From the NCBI GenBank assembly GCA_015680685.1, contig MNCI01033474.1, positions 1,802,910 to 1,866,909 of the forward strand: a DNA stretch of 64,000 bases. Reading direction: 5' to 3'. Source of the stretch: Gnetum montanum. Taxonomy: Eukaryota > Streptophyta > Gnetopsida > Gnetales > Gnetaceae. Position 1 is the first letter of the stretch. Each line of letters starts with the position of its first letter. A model generated the notes under the pieces. That model saw only the letters and a program-made list of their open reading frames with translations. It was not told the origin of the DNA and ran no database searches. Both the position numbers and the translations under genes were made by a program. Shown piece after piece: positions 1 through 11,430 of this stretch.

Positions 1-1400
1 CACCCTTACCTTCGAACCCAATGCCTCATGTAACTTCATCAAGGCCACCAACTTACACTCCAACAAGCATAAGGCCCAATGAACGCAACCATGGGAGGCA
101 TCATCCTAATCCNAGGTAAGGGTGCACCACATTGTTGAACTTGTGCTAGGTTGGAAGGTGTAGTGGCCTTAGAGTTATGTTGTCCCTTCCTGCGGCCGTG
201 TTTAAAGAAAGGATGCCTTTGATGTTGAGGAGGCTCTTCACTGCTATTAGTAGCAGTAGCACAAGTGTTGTTCATGGGTTGCGGTGGTACAAACACCTTA
301 GGAATAGTTGGTGGCATTGTGGAAGGAGGGAAAGGATGAGAATGTTGAAAGTTAGAAGGGATGTAAGGTGCACAAGGTGGTGGTTGTGTTGGAGGCATGG
401 GTTGATGGTGTTGTGGAGAATAGTATTGTGGTGAGATAGAGTACGGTGGCCTGAATGAAGAAACAGGATGTTGGACGTTATAAGCATTTGGATTTGAAAA
501 ATGTGAAGGGTGCCTCCAGTCTAAGGGTGGATTCCCCCACGACTGGGATTGTTGCCACTGTGATCAAACATAGTATCTCTGTACGAACTCTGGATGTAAC
601 ATGTTTCCCCAATGCTCATGTAGATGTAACAATATGGGGCATTGGCCCTTGGGCTGATCGTACAAGCATATATTGCATTCATATGTATGATAGGTAGTTG
701 AGCACTTAGTCCCTTCATTCCTTCTTTCCGAATGTCTTTTATTTCGCCCTNGTAAATTCTCCACACTTTTGATACATCCATTCCAACATCTTATTGATCT
801 TTGCCTCAGCTTCTTCTAATGATTGTTGTATTGGCAAAGATGATGTTTCCACCTTGAGATTTGTTGATCTCTCCTTGTTATGATCATGGACCTTTGTTGA
901 GTTGAGATTTTGGTCCCGTTGATGTTTTTCAACACTCTCCCATGTAGCTATTTCTCCTTCTTCTTTTGCTACCCACTTAATAAGCTCTTGGACTTGATGG
1001 GTTTGGAGTTTGTATAGTTGACCTCGGGCATACGTTCCTAAGGTCTCTCTTGTTTCATTACGTAGCCCATCAATAATATGGTACATTAGCATTTCCTCAG
1101 AAAGCCCATGGCCTGGACAGTTGTTTAATAGTGCATAATACCTTTCTAAGGCCATGTCCAAGGTTTCATGTTTCACTTGTTTCCATTCTTGGATTTGTTT
1201 CCTCAAGGCTGACACTCTTGCATAGGTTTGATATTTTTCGTTAAAGACTTCTACCATTGTTGACCAGCATCGTATTGAATTTGGTTTTAACGATCTATAC
1301 CATACTTTTGATTGGTCAACGAGCTTCATAGGAAAGAGCTTAAGTTTTTGCCACCCGTTATCAATATTATTCCATGTGTAGGCATTGTAGAAGGCTTGTA
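1..1400 (-). pseudogene. Ty3/gypsy gag remnant, minus strand
   Basis: Degenerate gag polyprotein of a Ty3/gypsy LTR retrotransposon, the capsid and nucleocapsid part that packages element RNA. The best-preserved stretch (739-1,329) has the capsid signature with a W-Y-R-S-L motif, W-S-T-M, and an N-C-P-G-H-G-L segment followed by a run equivalent to HIIDGLR. Downstream, in another frame (about 560-700), a C-x2-C-x8-C knuckle-like motif is seen with Q where a zinc-knuckle His would be; the homologous copy at about 23,520 keeps that His but lacks cysteines. The C-terminal part (39-430) is Pro/His-rich. The capsid reading frame runs unbroken through the n at 751, so that n behaves as one unknown base. 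Homologous gags lie at 22,089-24,870 (+) and 33,240-34,440 (-). Frame changes show it is dead. The family call is firm; exact ends are not. Confidence 0.85.
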
Positions 1401-1849
1401 NACCTCTTGTATTTACATTAAGCTTGTAGTGGCCAGTGGGGGTTCATCATCATCGGGTAAGTTAGGATTCGTGAATTATGATGATGTTGTTTTTGTTAAT
1501 TCTTATAGGAAGCTCCCACTTCAGGTTGTATACTCCAATCTTCANAGCCAGTGGGGGTTCATTGTCATCAGGTAAGTTATGTCTTCGTGTGTTGCGATGA
1601 CGTTGTTTTTGTTGATTCTTATAAGAAACTCCCACTTCAAGTTGTATACTCTAATCTTCATCGTCATATAGTTCGTTGGTTCTCCAATGAACTTCCTCAC
1701 TAAGTGCGGCATTATCATGTTCTTGTAGGAGGGGCATTGTCATGTGTGAATTTATGTGAATTTTTATAATTACTTATTTCTAAGAGATATATCGTTAAGT
1801 CCTTTACAGCGACCTTGTATGATATAACTAATCTAGATAACTAGCACCG
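1401..1849 (-). other. gypsy 5' leader between PBS and gag
   Basis: No gene seen. This lies between the primer-binding site and gag of the minus-strand element, so it is best read as its untranslated leader and the start of gag. It contains an imperfect tandem duplication, listed separately, and two unresolved bases. Confidence 0.6.
1432..1660. repeat. Imperfect ~115-bp tandem duplication across an n
   Basis: The stretch 1,432-1,544 (beginning ggccagtgggggttcat and ending ctccaatcttca) is repeated with about one difference in eight bases, by eye, at 1,546-1,660. The n at 1,545 is the junction. The copies differ too much for simple duplicated assembly of one allele, so this is either a real tandem repeat or two element copies joined at the n. 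Confidence 0.75.
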
Positions 1850-1867
1850 TCCATGGCAATGGCGCCA
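1850..1867 (-). other. Primer-binding site, tRNA-Asp type
   Basis: On the minus strand this reads TGGCGCCATTGCCATGGA. It matches the complement of the plant tRNA-Asp 3' end (TGGCGCCGTTGCCGGGGA) at 15 of 18 positions. It starts one base inside the LTR end (CATCA), as expected for a minus-strand primer site. This fixes the orientation of the element. Confidence 0.8.
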
Positions 1868-1868
1868 A

Positions 1869-2059
1869 TGATGAGTGGCAGAGGTACCCCTACACTCAAC
1901 CATATGAAACGAGCATAGCACGTGCGATTCGGTCGAACTCCGTAGATAGAGTAGTTGTGGCACCTAGACAATTATCCTTAGGTCGCAGTTCGCTGTCTTC
2001 CCACCTAGACTAGTATTTATATTTTTCACATATGGTTTAGTCCATAGTGAGGTGTATGA
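1869..2059 (-). repeat. gypsy LTR 3' portion (LTR-A type), minus strand
   Basis: Reverse complement of the end of the LTR found at 21,224-21,963: the shared stretches include the one around cttcccacctagactagt and the terminal part ending CATCA next to the PBS. It is cut at the n at 2,060, so the rest of this LTR is missing here. Confidence 0.75.
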
Positions 2060-2060
2060 N

Positions 2061-2873
2061 ACCAGGAGGAAAAGGGTAAGAAAATCTAATCTAGCCTAAG
2101 TGCGAAGAGNCTTACTAAGCTAAGCTAGGAGGAAAAGGGTAAGAGAATCTAATCTAGCCTAAGTGTGACGAGCAACCGATTCCTTGATCAACCGTACACA
2201 TCTTGGACCTCGTGCACGACTACCACTGGGACTACCAAGCGTAGATCCTAGATACACCATTGGGATTACCAAGCGTAGATCCCAGATACACCACTAGGTT
2301 ATCAAGCGTAGATCCTACCTACGCCACTAGGCTCCCAAGTAGTCACACTTAAATGCTCGTAATCAAGTCGTACTCGTTCTGCTTCTAGGAGTTTAAGGAT
2401 GAGAGACTAATCGTGATGAGTAACCGATTCCTTAACTAGCCGTACACACCCCTGGGCGCTCATAGCCAAGTCGTACTCACACCGCGCTACGAAAGCAATA
2501 AATAACAAATAAATAAACTAAGTGAATGCTGCAATGATGATGTAATCTCAATATTTATTGTCGGTCATGTGCATGTCCAAGTACAGCACACTCGAATAAA
2601 GNGAGGGATCAAACTGCCAGAGCTTCGCTACTTCTAACTCCTAATTTCCAAACAAGGGAGAGCCACCTATTATAGGGCTGATATATAACAGCTGCGATAT
2701 CATAGCCAGCAAATTCATGACTCATCAATATGCAAAACATTTGCTTCGCTACAAGGATGGTAGATTTATATGGTACAATTTTTTTAAATAAAAATTATGT
2801 ATTAATTTTTTTATTTTACTTATTATTATTTTTTATACTTTAATGCAATGATGTGTTATTAATTTTTAGGTAT
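2061..2873. repeat. Mosaic of LTR fragments
   Basis: No gene. Short pieces resemble the LTR copies at 27,350-27,800 and 35,080-35,520 (the gaaaagggtaagagaatctaatctag type run and gagcttcgcta), in plus orientation. The same 45-bp stretch occurs on both sides of the n at 2,110, and a degenerate ~40-bp repeat (accaagcgtagatcc core) lies at about 2,220-2,330. Three unresolved bases occur here. It reads as a poorly assembled junction of related LTRs. Confidence 0.6.
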
Positions 2874-2997
2874 TGATGAGCCATCGTTTGACTGCGTCAA
2901 TGCATGGTTTGCTACGTCAATGTATATGCATCAACGAAGTTTCTATTTTCATCTATAAATACATGTGGTTTCACCATGTATTGGCAATCTTTTGTTA
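2874..2997 (+). repeat. LTR-A 5' end without nested insert
   Basis: Begins TGATGAGCCATC like the LTRs starting at 26,996 and 34,704. It has a TATA box (tataaat at 2,954) and then runs through gtATTGGcaatcttttgtta without interruption. In the other two copies a second LTR is inserted exactly at this ATTGG, so this copy records the empty site. It is truncated at the n at 2,998. Confidence 0.8.
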
Positions 2998-2998
2998 N

Positions 2999-3074
2999 TA
3001 CGGGGGATGCGATATCGGGTCGGCTATGATATCGCGTACACGATATCGCAGCTTGTGCGAACCGCGTCTCATCA
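2999..3074 (-). repeat. LTR-B 5' end fragment, minus strand
   Basis: On the minus strand it starts TGATGAGACGCG and carries two GCGATATC-type palindromes. It is homologous to the LTR start at 61,573 and related to 35,560-35,652. Immediately beyond its CATCA end the reverse-transcriptase reading of element D begins, so an LTR-B element inserted into that pol gene. The rest is lost at the n at 2,998. Confidence 0.65.
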
Positions 3075-5500
3075 ACTACTTTCAAAGATTGTTTTCCCTT
3101 ATCATTTGTGAATATGATTTTGGACACCATTATAGGGCATAGGTATTATAATTTTCTAGATGGATATAGTGGCTATAACCAAATTCATATCACTCTAAAA
3201 CAACATTCACAAGTCCTTAGGGGAATTTTACATATAAAAAAATGCCTTTTAGTTTGTGTAATTCTCATACAACCTTTCAATACCTTATTCTCAACATCTT
3301 TTAGTAGTAAATTATTAGTGGTACAAAATTCTTTATGATAAATTTTCCATCTATGATGCTAATTTTGAATAAGATTTGGACCATCTTGAGGAAATACTAA
3401 AATGGGTTGTAGAATTTAAATTAAAGATCAATTGGTAAAAGAGCTACTTAATGGTCCAAGATGGTGTTTTCCTCAGATATTAGATCTTAGAAAAAAACAT
3501 TAAGGTAAATATTAGAAAGATAAGGATCATTCAATCACTAGATAACCTCAAATAGTCAAAGATATGAGTTTATTCCTTGGGCATGCTAGTTACTATAGGT
3601 GCTTCATCAAATATTTCTCAAGAATTACCAAATTTTTAGTGGAGCTTACTAAAAAGAATGTAACATTTGAATAGACTACGGGATATGAGTGAACATTCCA
3701 ACTCTTGAAGTAGAAGTTTATAGAAATATTGATCCTACAAGAACTTGATTGATTTAAGCCATTTCACATCATGAAAGATGCATCCAATTTTACCTTATGG
3801 GTAGTACTCACGTATATGAATGATCAGAAATACCCATATTACATCCATTTCATGAATAGAAGTGTTGCAGATGTACAACTCAACTACATCATAATAAAAA
3901 AAGAATCAATGATAGTGGTGTATTCCCTTAAAACATTTAGGCACTATGTTCTTAAATATCCTATTTTTGTGCATACTAATCATAGTGAAATTTACTTTCT
4001 CATGAAAAACTAGTGGTGATTCCCCATATCATATGATGGTTGGTGATTTTACAAAAAATTGATTTAATGATTTTGGAAAAGAAGAAAAATAAGAATGTAG
4101 TTACCAATCATTTTCTTAGCCTAATGAAGAGTATTGATTTGATCAATATCCTAATGACCTACACTTTTCCAAGGGAGTTGAGGCCTTAAACAAAGCATCA
4201 AAAACTAATACCATGACTTTCTCTCCTACCTACTCACATAAGAAACCTTGGTAGAATAAAACTGTAAGAGGAAATAGTAATTTCTCCACTTGATCAAACA
4301 TTAAATGGAAATAGATGATAACCTCTATAAAATTTGCATATATGGTCTAGTATGATGGTGTGTACCTAATGAAGAAAAACTTGAAAGATCAACTTAGAGT
4401 CCTCCAAGATGATCATGAAGGATCTTGTGAAGGTCATTATGATAGGAGGAGAAGGATCATAAAAATGATGATGGTAGGATATTTTTGAGCTATGGTCTTT
4501 AGTAATTCCCACTATTTCATCCATTCATGCTAGCAATGTCAATAAGATAGAGCAATGACAACCAAGATGAATAGACCACAAGAGTGAATTGATCCACTAG
4601 AGCCCTTTGATCTTTGGGGAATTAGCTTCATAGACACCATGACCCCAATGTCTAATGAAAATTCATAAATAATTGTTGCTATTGAATATTATATCAAATG
4701 AATCAAGGTTGTAGCTATCATTTATTATACTTCTTCTACAATAGTCTAATTATTTTAGCAATAAGTTGTAAATAGGTTTGGTATACCTAGGGAACTTATA
4801 TATGATAATGGAATCCATTTCATAGGAAATACTTTTCAAAAGTTGATGTAACAGTTGGGAGTGGAGCATAAAATCATAACACCTTATCACTCCCAAGCCA
4901 ATAGTCAAGCTAAAGTTACTAATAGGGAGATTACTAGAATTCTAATGAGAACCATCAGTAGATATAGAAAATACTAGAGCATGAAATTTAATTATGTCCT
5001 ATGGGCCTACCTCTTAACATGGAAACTTCCTATAGGCTACTTTTTCTATGAGTTAGTGTACAAAAAGTTACTAAACTTCCAATTCAAACTAAGCTTCATA
5101 TACTCAAATCCACATGTAGCCTTGATTTAGACATTAACTTAATATAAAGATTAATGATATTCAATATACTAGATGAGAATTGAAGGGTATCCCTCATGAT
5201 GAATGAAGTGCATAAGACATACAATAAGCAAAGACATAATGCCAGAATAAGAAGAATTGAATTCTAGCTAGGAGATAAGGTTCTCTATTAGAACCCCAAG
5301 TGTGTGCCTCAATAAACTAAGCTTTAAACATTATGGGAAATATCTTATATTATACACTCAAATTTTCCTTTTGGAACCATAAAATTTACAACTCAACAAG
5401 TTCACATAAGGACATGTTGGTCAACATTCAACAAGTAAAATCCTTCAAATACTTTTAAGAAACCAAAGTAACCACAATACCTCAATGTAAGAATAAGTTT
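3075..5500 (+). pseudogene. Ty3/gypsy pol remnant (RT, RNase H, integrase), element D
   Basis: Broken pol polyprotein of a Ty3/gypsy element, which copies element RNA into DNA and integrates it. Reverse transcriptase starts at the FPLS motif (about 3,085) and continues through F-L-D-G-Y-S-G-Y-N-Q-I. RNase H follows (3,771-4,013), with the start of the domain and the stretch around YSLKTFRHYV and VHTNHSE. The integrase core (about 4,590-4,960) shows FDLWGISF, an I-V-A-I-E-Y strand (E where the first catalytic Asp is usual), Y-D-N-G-I-H-F-I-G with the second Asp, and Y-H-S-Q-A-N. Stops occur every few dozen codons. The 5' end is cut by an LTR-B fragment, so gag and protease are missing. Order and orientation are clear. 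Confidence 0.88.
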
Positions 5501-6532
5501 ATTCCATTTTTAGGATCTTCTCCCTCTAACTTCATTATGGAAAATAAAATAATATAACTTGATCCATTGTGTGAACAAAGTTTTTACTTTTTTCATTTTA
5601 CACCATCCTTAAGTACATTTTTTCATTTTTATACATTTTATAATTTCTTGAAATGTTTTACTTTCTTCTATATGTTTTACTTTATTTTGATTCATAAATT
5701 TTTTAAAAGCTTTTAATTTTTCAAAGTTATTTATTATTTATTATTATTTTTATTATTAACAAATTTAGAACATTAGAATTATCAGTTTCATGTATAGGTC
5801 AACCTTGTCATTGTAGCTATATTCTATACTAATAGTTTATTAGATTTACGATGGTACAAGGTAGTGAGTTAATAATATCTATCCCTACCATTTCTATTAA
5901 TAAGATGTTGACATCATGGATATAATATGAATCTTTGATATGAAAACTAAAAAAAAACTCATGATCTAGCTATCGTAAGTACACAAAAAGAATTAAGGAA
6001 AATATGAAAAACTATGTTGCCTCAAGGGGATTTGCTAATCCTTTAAGCTTGTTTACTGAGCCTCATGATGTTATGTGTGTGTATCATTACTAATATTGTA
6101 GTTTTCAATGAATGTATATTCTTTGTTAAGTGTGAACTTTGAAAAAAATGAAAATAAAAATATACATCTCTGAAGATCTCTTGGGAATAGGTAGTGCTTA
6201 GGAGGCTAGAAAGACATGCTACCCATGCTTGAAGGGACTCCTCTAACTAAAGTCAAGATTTATTCGAATAAATTATAAAGTATAACTACTTTCTTGTTTA
6301 TCTTTTATTCAGTAATGGTATCCTTCTATAGTTGTGAAGACCTTATGGTTGTAAGTTTGAGGTAAGATAATGTAAGGTCACTATTATTGGTATGGATTTA
6401 GTTTGAAATCTAGATGAAAAGGTATACTAATCATGTTAATCACATTCATCCACAAGGATCTATTTTCAAAATGGTAAGGTATCTCATATTCCCATTTTTT
6501 CAATCTCTTCTAACTTCCATTACTTACATCAT
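5501..6532 (+). other. 3' non-coding region of gypsy element D (left part)
   Basis: No gene. AT-rich sequence downstream of integrase. The stretch 6,020-6,255, including ctagaaagacatgctaccc, is shared with the 3' regions of element J (about 25,280-25,570) and element C (about 29,115-29,390, minus). The region is interrupted at 6,533 by element E and continues at 16,223. Confidence 0.65.
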
Positions 6533-7495
6533 TGAATCACGTCAAAGAAAATTTTAGTTGTGAATCTAGAAGCATTGTAACCAAATCTTTGTCATGAAAT
6601 TCTAATAATATTTAATAAAAAAATAAATGGCTTCAATTCCCTTCAAAAAATTCATCTTATAGCCCTATTTTGCCAAAATCTTAGAGCATTCTCACTTTAT
6701 AAAGTATAATTCATGGTATGAGAAATGAAAAACACCATGAATTATGGTAGCATAATTGATATTCAAAAAGTCAAAAATATTGGCATTAGTAGTACTTTTA
6801 CTCAAAAATGCTATCATTTTGGACTAATAAAAAGGTCAAAAATCCTATGTAGAATGCCTAAAAAGATTCCTAAGTCAATACAATAACAACAAATTGTGGC
6901 CTATTTAAATAAGGATTGACATCATTTTAAGGGATTTTGGATCATTTGAAGCTTCTTTTAACTAGAGACTTTTGGAGTAGAGAAAATATTTGAAAGCCTA
7001 TAGCCTTTTCTCCAAGTGCAAATCATTGGAAGTACTAAGAACTTATTGCAGTTGATATTCAAGAGAATATTGATCAAGCTAGACATGTGCAAGATAGCTG
7101 CAGAACACCCCCTATGTACCTATGCATAGGATCCCAAATGACTGTTTTAGAGAAATCTCTAAATATATTGTATTCTTTGGTTTTATAAAATATTGATATA
7201 TACCTGTTTAAACCTTTATTTCATCATATTTTATAGTATTTAATACAAAGTTTGTAGTTTTTTTTAGCCACATCTTTTCTCTTTTCTCTTGATTCTCCTA
7301 GATCTAACATTGGATCTATTGTTCACTCATGTTCTTAATCATGTTCCCTCCTTTTATTTGGTAATAGACACTCAAGTCCTTTGATGATTAAAAAGATTAC
7401 CTAAGGAACCTCAGGTCATCTTCTAGAATCATGGATCTTGAGGTAAAACTATTTTGTGTAGATCAAATTGATTTCTAGCTTCAATTTTTCTTTCA
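6533..7495 (+). repeat. Left LTR of element E
   Basis: Aligns along its whole length with 15,252-16,222; shared runs include cttgtaacc / cattgtaacc, aattcccttcaaaaaat and tattttatagtattta. It starts TGAATCAC and ends TTTCA. Confidence 0.82.
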
Positions 7496-8810
7496 CTATA
7501 GTTTTTTGATGCTAGAAGAAGGACCTCTACCTTGCTTTCTTCATCCAAACCTAGGTATAACCATTGTTTTCTTGTTTGGCCAATTTCCACTAGTTTATGG
7601 TAGCGTATTTAGTGTAGAGTTATTTTTTGAATGATTTTTTAATACTATTAGTTTTGAGATATGACCTTTGTGTTTTGGTTTTTCCTATACTAGTATTTTT
7701 TCTTTAGATATAACGTCTCTTGTGTAGTGAAATCCTAAAAATATGCTAATCTTAGGCTACCCAAATCCCTAATTTTTGCTCCTATTTTCCTTGGAAAAAC
7801 CAACATTATCTCAAAAATCTTGCTCTTAATACATTTAAACCTTTAAACCGTTATACTTTTTCATTTATAGAGCCAATTTTACATTTATAGTTTTTGTAGT
7901 AAAAATTTTCTTATTTTACATCTAGGCTACATTTCATTCTCCATTTATGTAGTTATAGTTTTACACTATTGCAGTGTTTACACTACAAATTATTCCACAT
8001 CTATGCTATTGTAGTTTTGCATTGTTGTAGTGTTTGCAATGCATACCATTTTGCATTTATGCTACTATAATGTAATATGCTACATATAACTCCTTATTCA
8101 TATAGCCTTGCTACATTCATCCAATCCCTTGGTTCTACACTATCTATGCCTTTCATGTTGACTGTATTGCCATATACCATTATTGACATGGCCTCAAACC
8201 ATAAATTTCTTTATATCTATGACTCCATAGAACTAGCCATTGTGGAGAATATGCACTCCCTAGGCTTCTAGGACATAACCCAGTGCACAAGAACATTAAT
8301 GAAGAAACTTATAATTTTATTTATGTAAAGATTCAAGTTGGTTTACACATCCTACATAAGAAGTTGAAATCTAAGTGCTAGTATGAGATAATTCATAGGA
8401 ATGGAAAGGATTACATTCCCTCCCCCTTCAACCACATTGAATTATCAAAGTTTTATATTTATAGGTTAGCACAATTGGTAGATGTTGATGATGAGATCAT
8501 ACCAACTGAGGAAGCCAATTCAGATCAAGATCAAGAGGACCAAGATGAGTTTGGAACCTATTACAAGATAGATATGTACTTAGGGGACCATCCACAATGA
8601 TCTCTCCCTAATGTATCCCTATTTAACTCTATGTCTCCTATTTCAGCAACAAACCAACTATCTCTTGTGACCTTCAGGAACCAAGTATCATAACCTACAT
8701 CCTTTTTTACCTCAACACCTTTCATCACTATATCTTAGTCTCGACTAGTAAGTGACTATGTGCTACCAACCTTTATAATTTCAACTAGTCTTTCTTTGGC
8801 ACTTTAGATT
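7496..8810 (+). other. Element E leader and undetermined part
   Basis: No intact gene. About 8,440-8,600 reads as an acidic coding-like stretch (Asp/Glu/Gln-rich, ending in a GDHPQ-like run) that may be the N-terminal part of gag. The remainder is AT-rich. I could not identify a convincing primer-binding site just after the LTR. Confidence 0.4.
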
Positions 8811-8819
8811 CCACACATT

Positions 8820-10340
8820 TCATGCAACCTATTTGTAATCTATACTTCTTCTTTTTCCCATGTCCCTATAAAAACATCATTTTCTATGATCAACCCTCCT
8901 GCAATATTAGTTACACAATCCCAATAGTCCATACCATTATCTATTTCATAGCCATAACCACAAACTATTCAACAACCATTAGTGCAGCCCACAGGAGCAT
9001 CACAAAACCTATATCAAGCCATCCAACTAATTCAAAACCTTACTAAGAAGCTATGTAATCTTGAAGATAGCATAATCAAAACGCTAAATTTCATGGACTT
9101 TTACCAAGATGAGCCCATTAGCTCAACTATCCCTCAAATCACACTACCCATAGGTATCCCAATTTCTTATTTTACCAAGTACCATGATGAAGGTGACCCT
9201 GATGCAAACCTTGTTATATTCTATTCTATGTTTTTGCTACTACAATCCTAACCTTACATTGTACTATGCATCTTCCCTATGTCTCTAATAGAAAAAGACT
9301 TAGATTGGTACTGAACCTTACCTAGAGGTTCTATCTCCTCCTTGGATGACTTGGTAATCTAATTTGTAAAATACTTGAATTACAATTTGAAACATAAAAC
9401 AAGCTTGGATCAATTAATAAAGGTAAGATAGGGGTTCTTTGAACTAGTTTGAAGTTCATTCAAAGGTAAAATGTGATCTTTAATAAAATTATTGAAACCC
9501 ACCTTCTAGCTATCTTCAAGGGAGTAGTTAATAACTTCATCAAGTTAAAATTATACTACCTTGATCCTAGGCATGTAGTCAAGTCTTTTCTCAAATTAAG
9601 AACATAAAAAATGCTATAGAAGCTAATAATGTCCTAGCCTACATAGCCTATAAGAACCAACATGCAAAGAGGGAGAGGGATAAGGGTAAACAAACACATG
9701 TAGCCATAGCCATTATAGCTAAAGATCTAAAAATAATAATAGAGGGACTAGAGCCTTCACAATCTGAAGCCCCTACTACTTCATCTTAACTCTCAACTTC
9801 TAGTGCTACTAATCTTCCAAAGCCTAACTTTGAGTGTAAAGACTGATCTAAGTACACAAAGATACCAATGAAGCCCTTTGAGTTTCTTAAACAATTTTCT
9901 TAAAACCAACCATATTCAACATAATTAATTATCTATGAACACTTGTAAGAGGCATGATTATCTTTGTGAGATTGCTAAAGATCCAATCATAGTTACAAAA
10001 GAAGATCCACAACTACTAAAGTGCTTCAAGCTAGAACGATTCTGCCATTATCATCAACAACTTAGTCATAATACTAGTTTTTTTATTGGCCTTGAAAGAT
10101 GAACTACAAAAAATGATTAATAATGAAGTATTGGTCATAAATGCACTCAATGCTAGTAATGATTCTTACACTATATCGATATTCAATATTCATAATAAGC
10201 CCCTTGTAATGATTAAGCTTCAACTTCCACAAGTTCAAGAACTCCTTTCTTTACAAGGGTATCACCAATTGCACCTCCCAAAGATCATTTTATCATTAGA
10301 GTTCCTCCCATTGCTATCGATAAGCACATAGCCCATGTTG
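8820..10340 (+). pseudogene. gag remnant of element E
   Basis: Degenerate gag. The clearest evidence is at about 9,298-9,480, where the reading LDWY-stop-TLPRGSISSLDDLV matches the gag/capsid signature in which a Trp precedes L-P-x-G-S-I-x-S-W-x-D-L, followed by a Tyr-Asn-Leu-x-H-K segment. At about 10,035-10,130 the reading CHYHQQLSHNTS and then LKDELQKMI resembles the post-capsid region of Tat-type elements, in which FCxYHxxxGHxTxxC precedes LKxELxxLI. Many in-frame stops; not functional. The gag identity is firm; the Tat/Ogre assignment rests partly on the protease. Confidence 0.75.
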
Positions 10341-10770
10341 ACTAGAATTCACACATAGTGGCCAATGCATTAACATCTTCCCATTGAAACAATAATAAAT
10401 CATCATCAAAACAATGAAATTCATCATCTCCTAATCCCACAATTAAGGAGAGTATGCAATCAAAGTTCTAGAAGGAAGTAGGTCCACCAAAACTTACTTT
10501 AATTTTAGCTATACCCATGAGGCATATTTTTCAAACCACATCAACTAGCCAACCTAAAGAAAGCCACAAATAAGAAAAAATCAAGAGGCCAAAACAACTA
10601 ATGCTTAAACATGAAACTAAAATCCAAGACAATATGGAGGTATTCAAAGCAAACAAAATAGAAAAATCATCTACAAGTGACAAATACTTCCTCATTGCAA
10701 TGGAACAAGTTAAGCTTTCATTAAAGAAGAAAAATACTTTCTTAATTTTTTATAATTTGGTTATGACTTC

Positions 10771-10871
10771 TTACAAAGCTTTAGTCAAAATGTTGACATC
10801 TAGATAGTTGACATCAAAATGTAAGGTTATGGCTAAGATTACAAAGCTTTAGTCAAAATGTTGACATCTAG
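10771..10871 (+). repeat. 33-bp direct repeat, offset 68 bp
   Basis: The 33-base run from ttacaaagctttag to gttgacatctag is present without mismatch at 10,771-10,803 and 10,839-10,871, inside the gag-protease linker of element E. It is much better conserved than its surroundings, so it is a recent local duplication. Confidence 0.85.
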
Positions 10872-10999
10872 TCATTTGAGTGAAGAGTGTTTTGCTAATG
10901 AGAAGTTTATTCACTCAATGATCATGAAACCTCCACTCATAAGAAAACCAAAACAAATTTCTTGAAAATTTCATGACAATGAAGTTAAAATCAATTTTT

Positions 11000-11430
11000 A
11001 GAGTAGCGAAGTATTACACATCCATCGTTTTATCACCATATGAGTTGGCTAGTACAATGTACATCATGTTCTTGTGGATGATGGAGCAGTAATGAATGTC
11101 ATCACCTTGCCCATTTCTGAACATTTAGGCTTAGTTGAGAACATTTAAGACACCTCTAATTCCATGCTTAAGTTCTTTAGTGGGTCACATGTAGCAGTGA
11201 TAGAGTCTATTTCATTAGATTTTGTATCTAGGAAATAGTTTCTCACATATTCTAACTTCTTAGTTATTAAAGAGATACTAGGCTTTAATTTAATCCTAGG
11301 ATAGTCATGATTGGCTAAGTTATGATCAATTTCATCACCAATTCACCAAGAAATTACCATATGAGGAAGGTGAAATCATCATCCATGGGGATAACACAAT
11401 CTCCTTGTTGGTCAATAACATTGAAATCTA
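11000..11430 (+). pseudogene. Retropepsin (aspartic protease) remnant of element E
   Basis: Reads V-H-H-V-L-V-D-D-G-A followed by hydrophobic residues, the active-site loop of retroviral-type aspartic proteases (usually D-S/T-G; here D-D-G, common in plant Tat-like elements). About 70 codons on, the reading G-F-N-L-I-L-G matches the conserved FNLLLGRPW block, followed by SSPIHQEI, comparable to the SSLHQKV stretch of Tat-type elements. Several stops interrupt it. The enzyme would cleave the gag-pol precursor. Confidence 0.75.
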
